From the NCBI GenBank assembly GCA_963575745.1, contig CAUYUJ010012559.1:267920-325419 (forward strand): a stretch of 57,500 nucleotides of DNA. Reading direction: 5' to 3'. Below the pieces are notes generated by a model that had not been told where the DNA came from, did not search any database, and saw only the letters and a program-made list of their open reading frames with translations. This DNA comes from Prorocentrum cordatum (taxonomy: Eukaryota > Sar > Dinophyceae > Prorocentrales > Prorocentraceae). The position numbers and the translations under genes are program-made. This document shows, one piece after another, positions 56,546-57,500 of this stretch; positions within the stretch are counted from its first letter, which is position 1; each line of letters begins with the position of its first letter.

Positions 56546-57200
56546 GGCCTCCTCCCCAGCTCCCTGTTCGGCGCAAAGAGGGGGGGGGGGTCGAACCCCG
56601 AAATGGAACGAATTACAACCGCTTTGTCCCAATTCCAACCGTTCGGAGCGAATTGCAACCAGAAATGAAACCAATTCCAACCAGAAATGAAACCAATTAC
56701 AACCATGGATGGGATCTTCGGAATTCCTCCGGATTCCTTCGGATTCTTCGGAATTCCTCCGGATTCCTTCGGGTTCTTCTGAATTCCTCAGGATGCCTTC
56801 GGATTCTTCAGATTTCCTTGGGGCTCCTTCGGACTCTTCGGAATTCCTCAGGATTCCCTCGGATTCTTCGGAATTCCTCAGCTGCCCGCGGGGACAACCG
56901 CTCGCCGCCGTGGCGAAACAAACCCGCTCTCGGATTGCATTTTTGTGCGCCGCCACCGCCAGCTTTATTCAGAGATGCCTCTCGGCACGCTCCGCCCCCT
57001 CGTGGCTGGTTGGCAGTTGGTTGGTGGCCTAGTTGGCTGGCTGGCTGGTTCTTTGGCTGGTTGGCTGCTTGGTTGGCTCGCTGGCTGGTTGGCTGGTTGG
57101 TTGCCTGCCTTGCTGGTTGGTTGGTTGGTTGGCCTACAGGCCTGCGCAGTCTCACATGCCGAGGGGCCCGCCCGCGCGCGGATTGCATTTTTTGCATGCC
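56546..57200. repeat. Short repeats: AACCAATT, GGATTCCTTC, TTGGCTGG
   Basis: 56605-56705 AATTACAACC/AATTCCAACC units; 56715-56880 GGATTCCTTCGGATTCTTCG units of about 30 bp; 57005-57135 TTGGCTGGTTGG units. CGGATTGCATTTTTGTGC at 56932 recurs in part at 57180. Confidence 0.85.
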
Positions 57201-57265
57201 ATTACTACCACTACTGCTGCGACTACGGCCACGTCCACGACTACGACTACGACTACAACTACGGG

Positions 57266-57319
<54 letters not shown>

Positions 57320-57500
57320 GACTACTACTACGACTACTACTACGACTACTACTACGACTACTACTCTATACTACTACTAACTCTACTACTCATACTACTA
57401 CTACTGCTACTACGACTACTACTACTACTACTACTACTGCTACTACTACTACTGCTACTACTGCTACTACTATTACTACCAGTACTACTTCTACTACTAC
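57201..57500. repeat. (CTA)n microsatellite to the window end
   Basis: CTACTA units with CGA and TGC variants, continuing past the window. Confidence 0.95.

Overview
The window reads as nuclear DNA of a dinoflagellate. The clearest sign is a copy of the dinoflagellate trans-spliced leader at 727-706 on the minus strand, matching 21 of the 22 positions of the consensus as I recall it, placed 118 bases upstream of a long open frame. The high GC content, the enormous load of trinucleotide and satellite repeats, long introns with non-standard splice sites and genes cut into tiny exons all fit. I cannot name the species; a GC-rich free-living lineage such as Prorocentrum would be a guess.

Most long open frames here are translations of (CTC)n, (CAT)n or satellite arrays and are not genes. 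Real coding sequence appears as short GC-rich islands, mostly on the minus strand. (1) Positions 587-1: the first 195 residues of an unrecognised type II membrane protein, behind the relict spliced leader. (2) About 16498-6721: three exons of a kinesin motor domain, including a 23-base exon, separated by introns of about 7.5 and 2 kb; further minus-strand exons at 5074-4959, about 2278-2164, 1998-1885 and perhaps 1507-1334 may be its stalk and tail or another gene. (3) 31614-22431: five exons of a SAM-dependent methyltransferase with a DPFCGxGT motif, separated by introns of about 4.6, 2.0, 1.1 and 0.7 kb. A small plus-strand exon lies at 20230-20287. Weaker minus-strand exons lie at 43750-43138, 44561-44390 and 54027-53975.

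The space between exons is filled by several families of short elements with terminal inverted repeats. I call them F1 to F7. F1 (five copies, 122-165 bp) has 8-bp target-site duplications. F4 ends coincide with both ends of methyltransferase intron 4. F3 ends coincide with both ends of methyltransferase intron 2. Copies of F1 and F6 lie directly beside candidate exons. The window therefore looks like a record of introns being created by several non-autonomous DNA elements (introners), which is the main candidate for something new here.

By region: 0-2 kb, spliced-leader gene and tail exons; 2-6 kb, foldback elements, an exon island and unique sequence; 6-17 kb, kinesin exons and repeat-filled introns; 17-22 kb, satellites, (GGA)n and the plus-strand exon; 22-32 kb, methyltransferase; 32-38 kb, satellites and a 5-bp array; 38-44 kb, (CAT)n arrays, C-rich inverted repeats and two weak exon candidates; 44-57.5 kb, almost continuous satellite and microsatellite DNA with one further exon. 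No rRNA, tRNA, CRISPR array or recognisable promoter was found.
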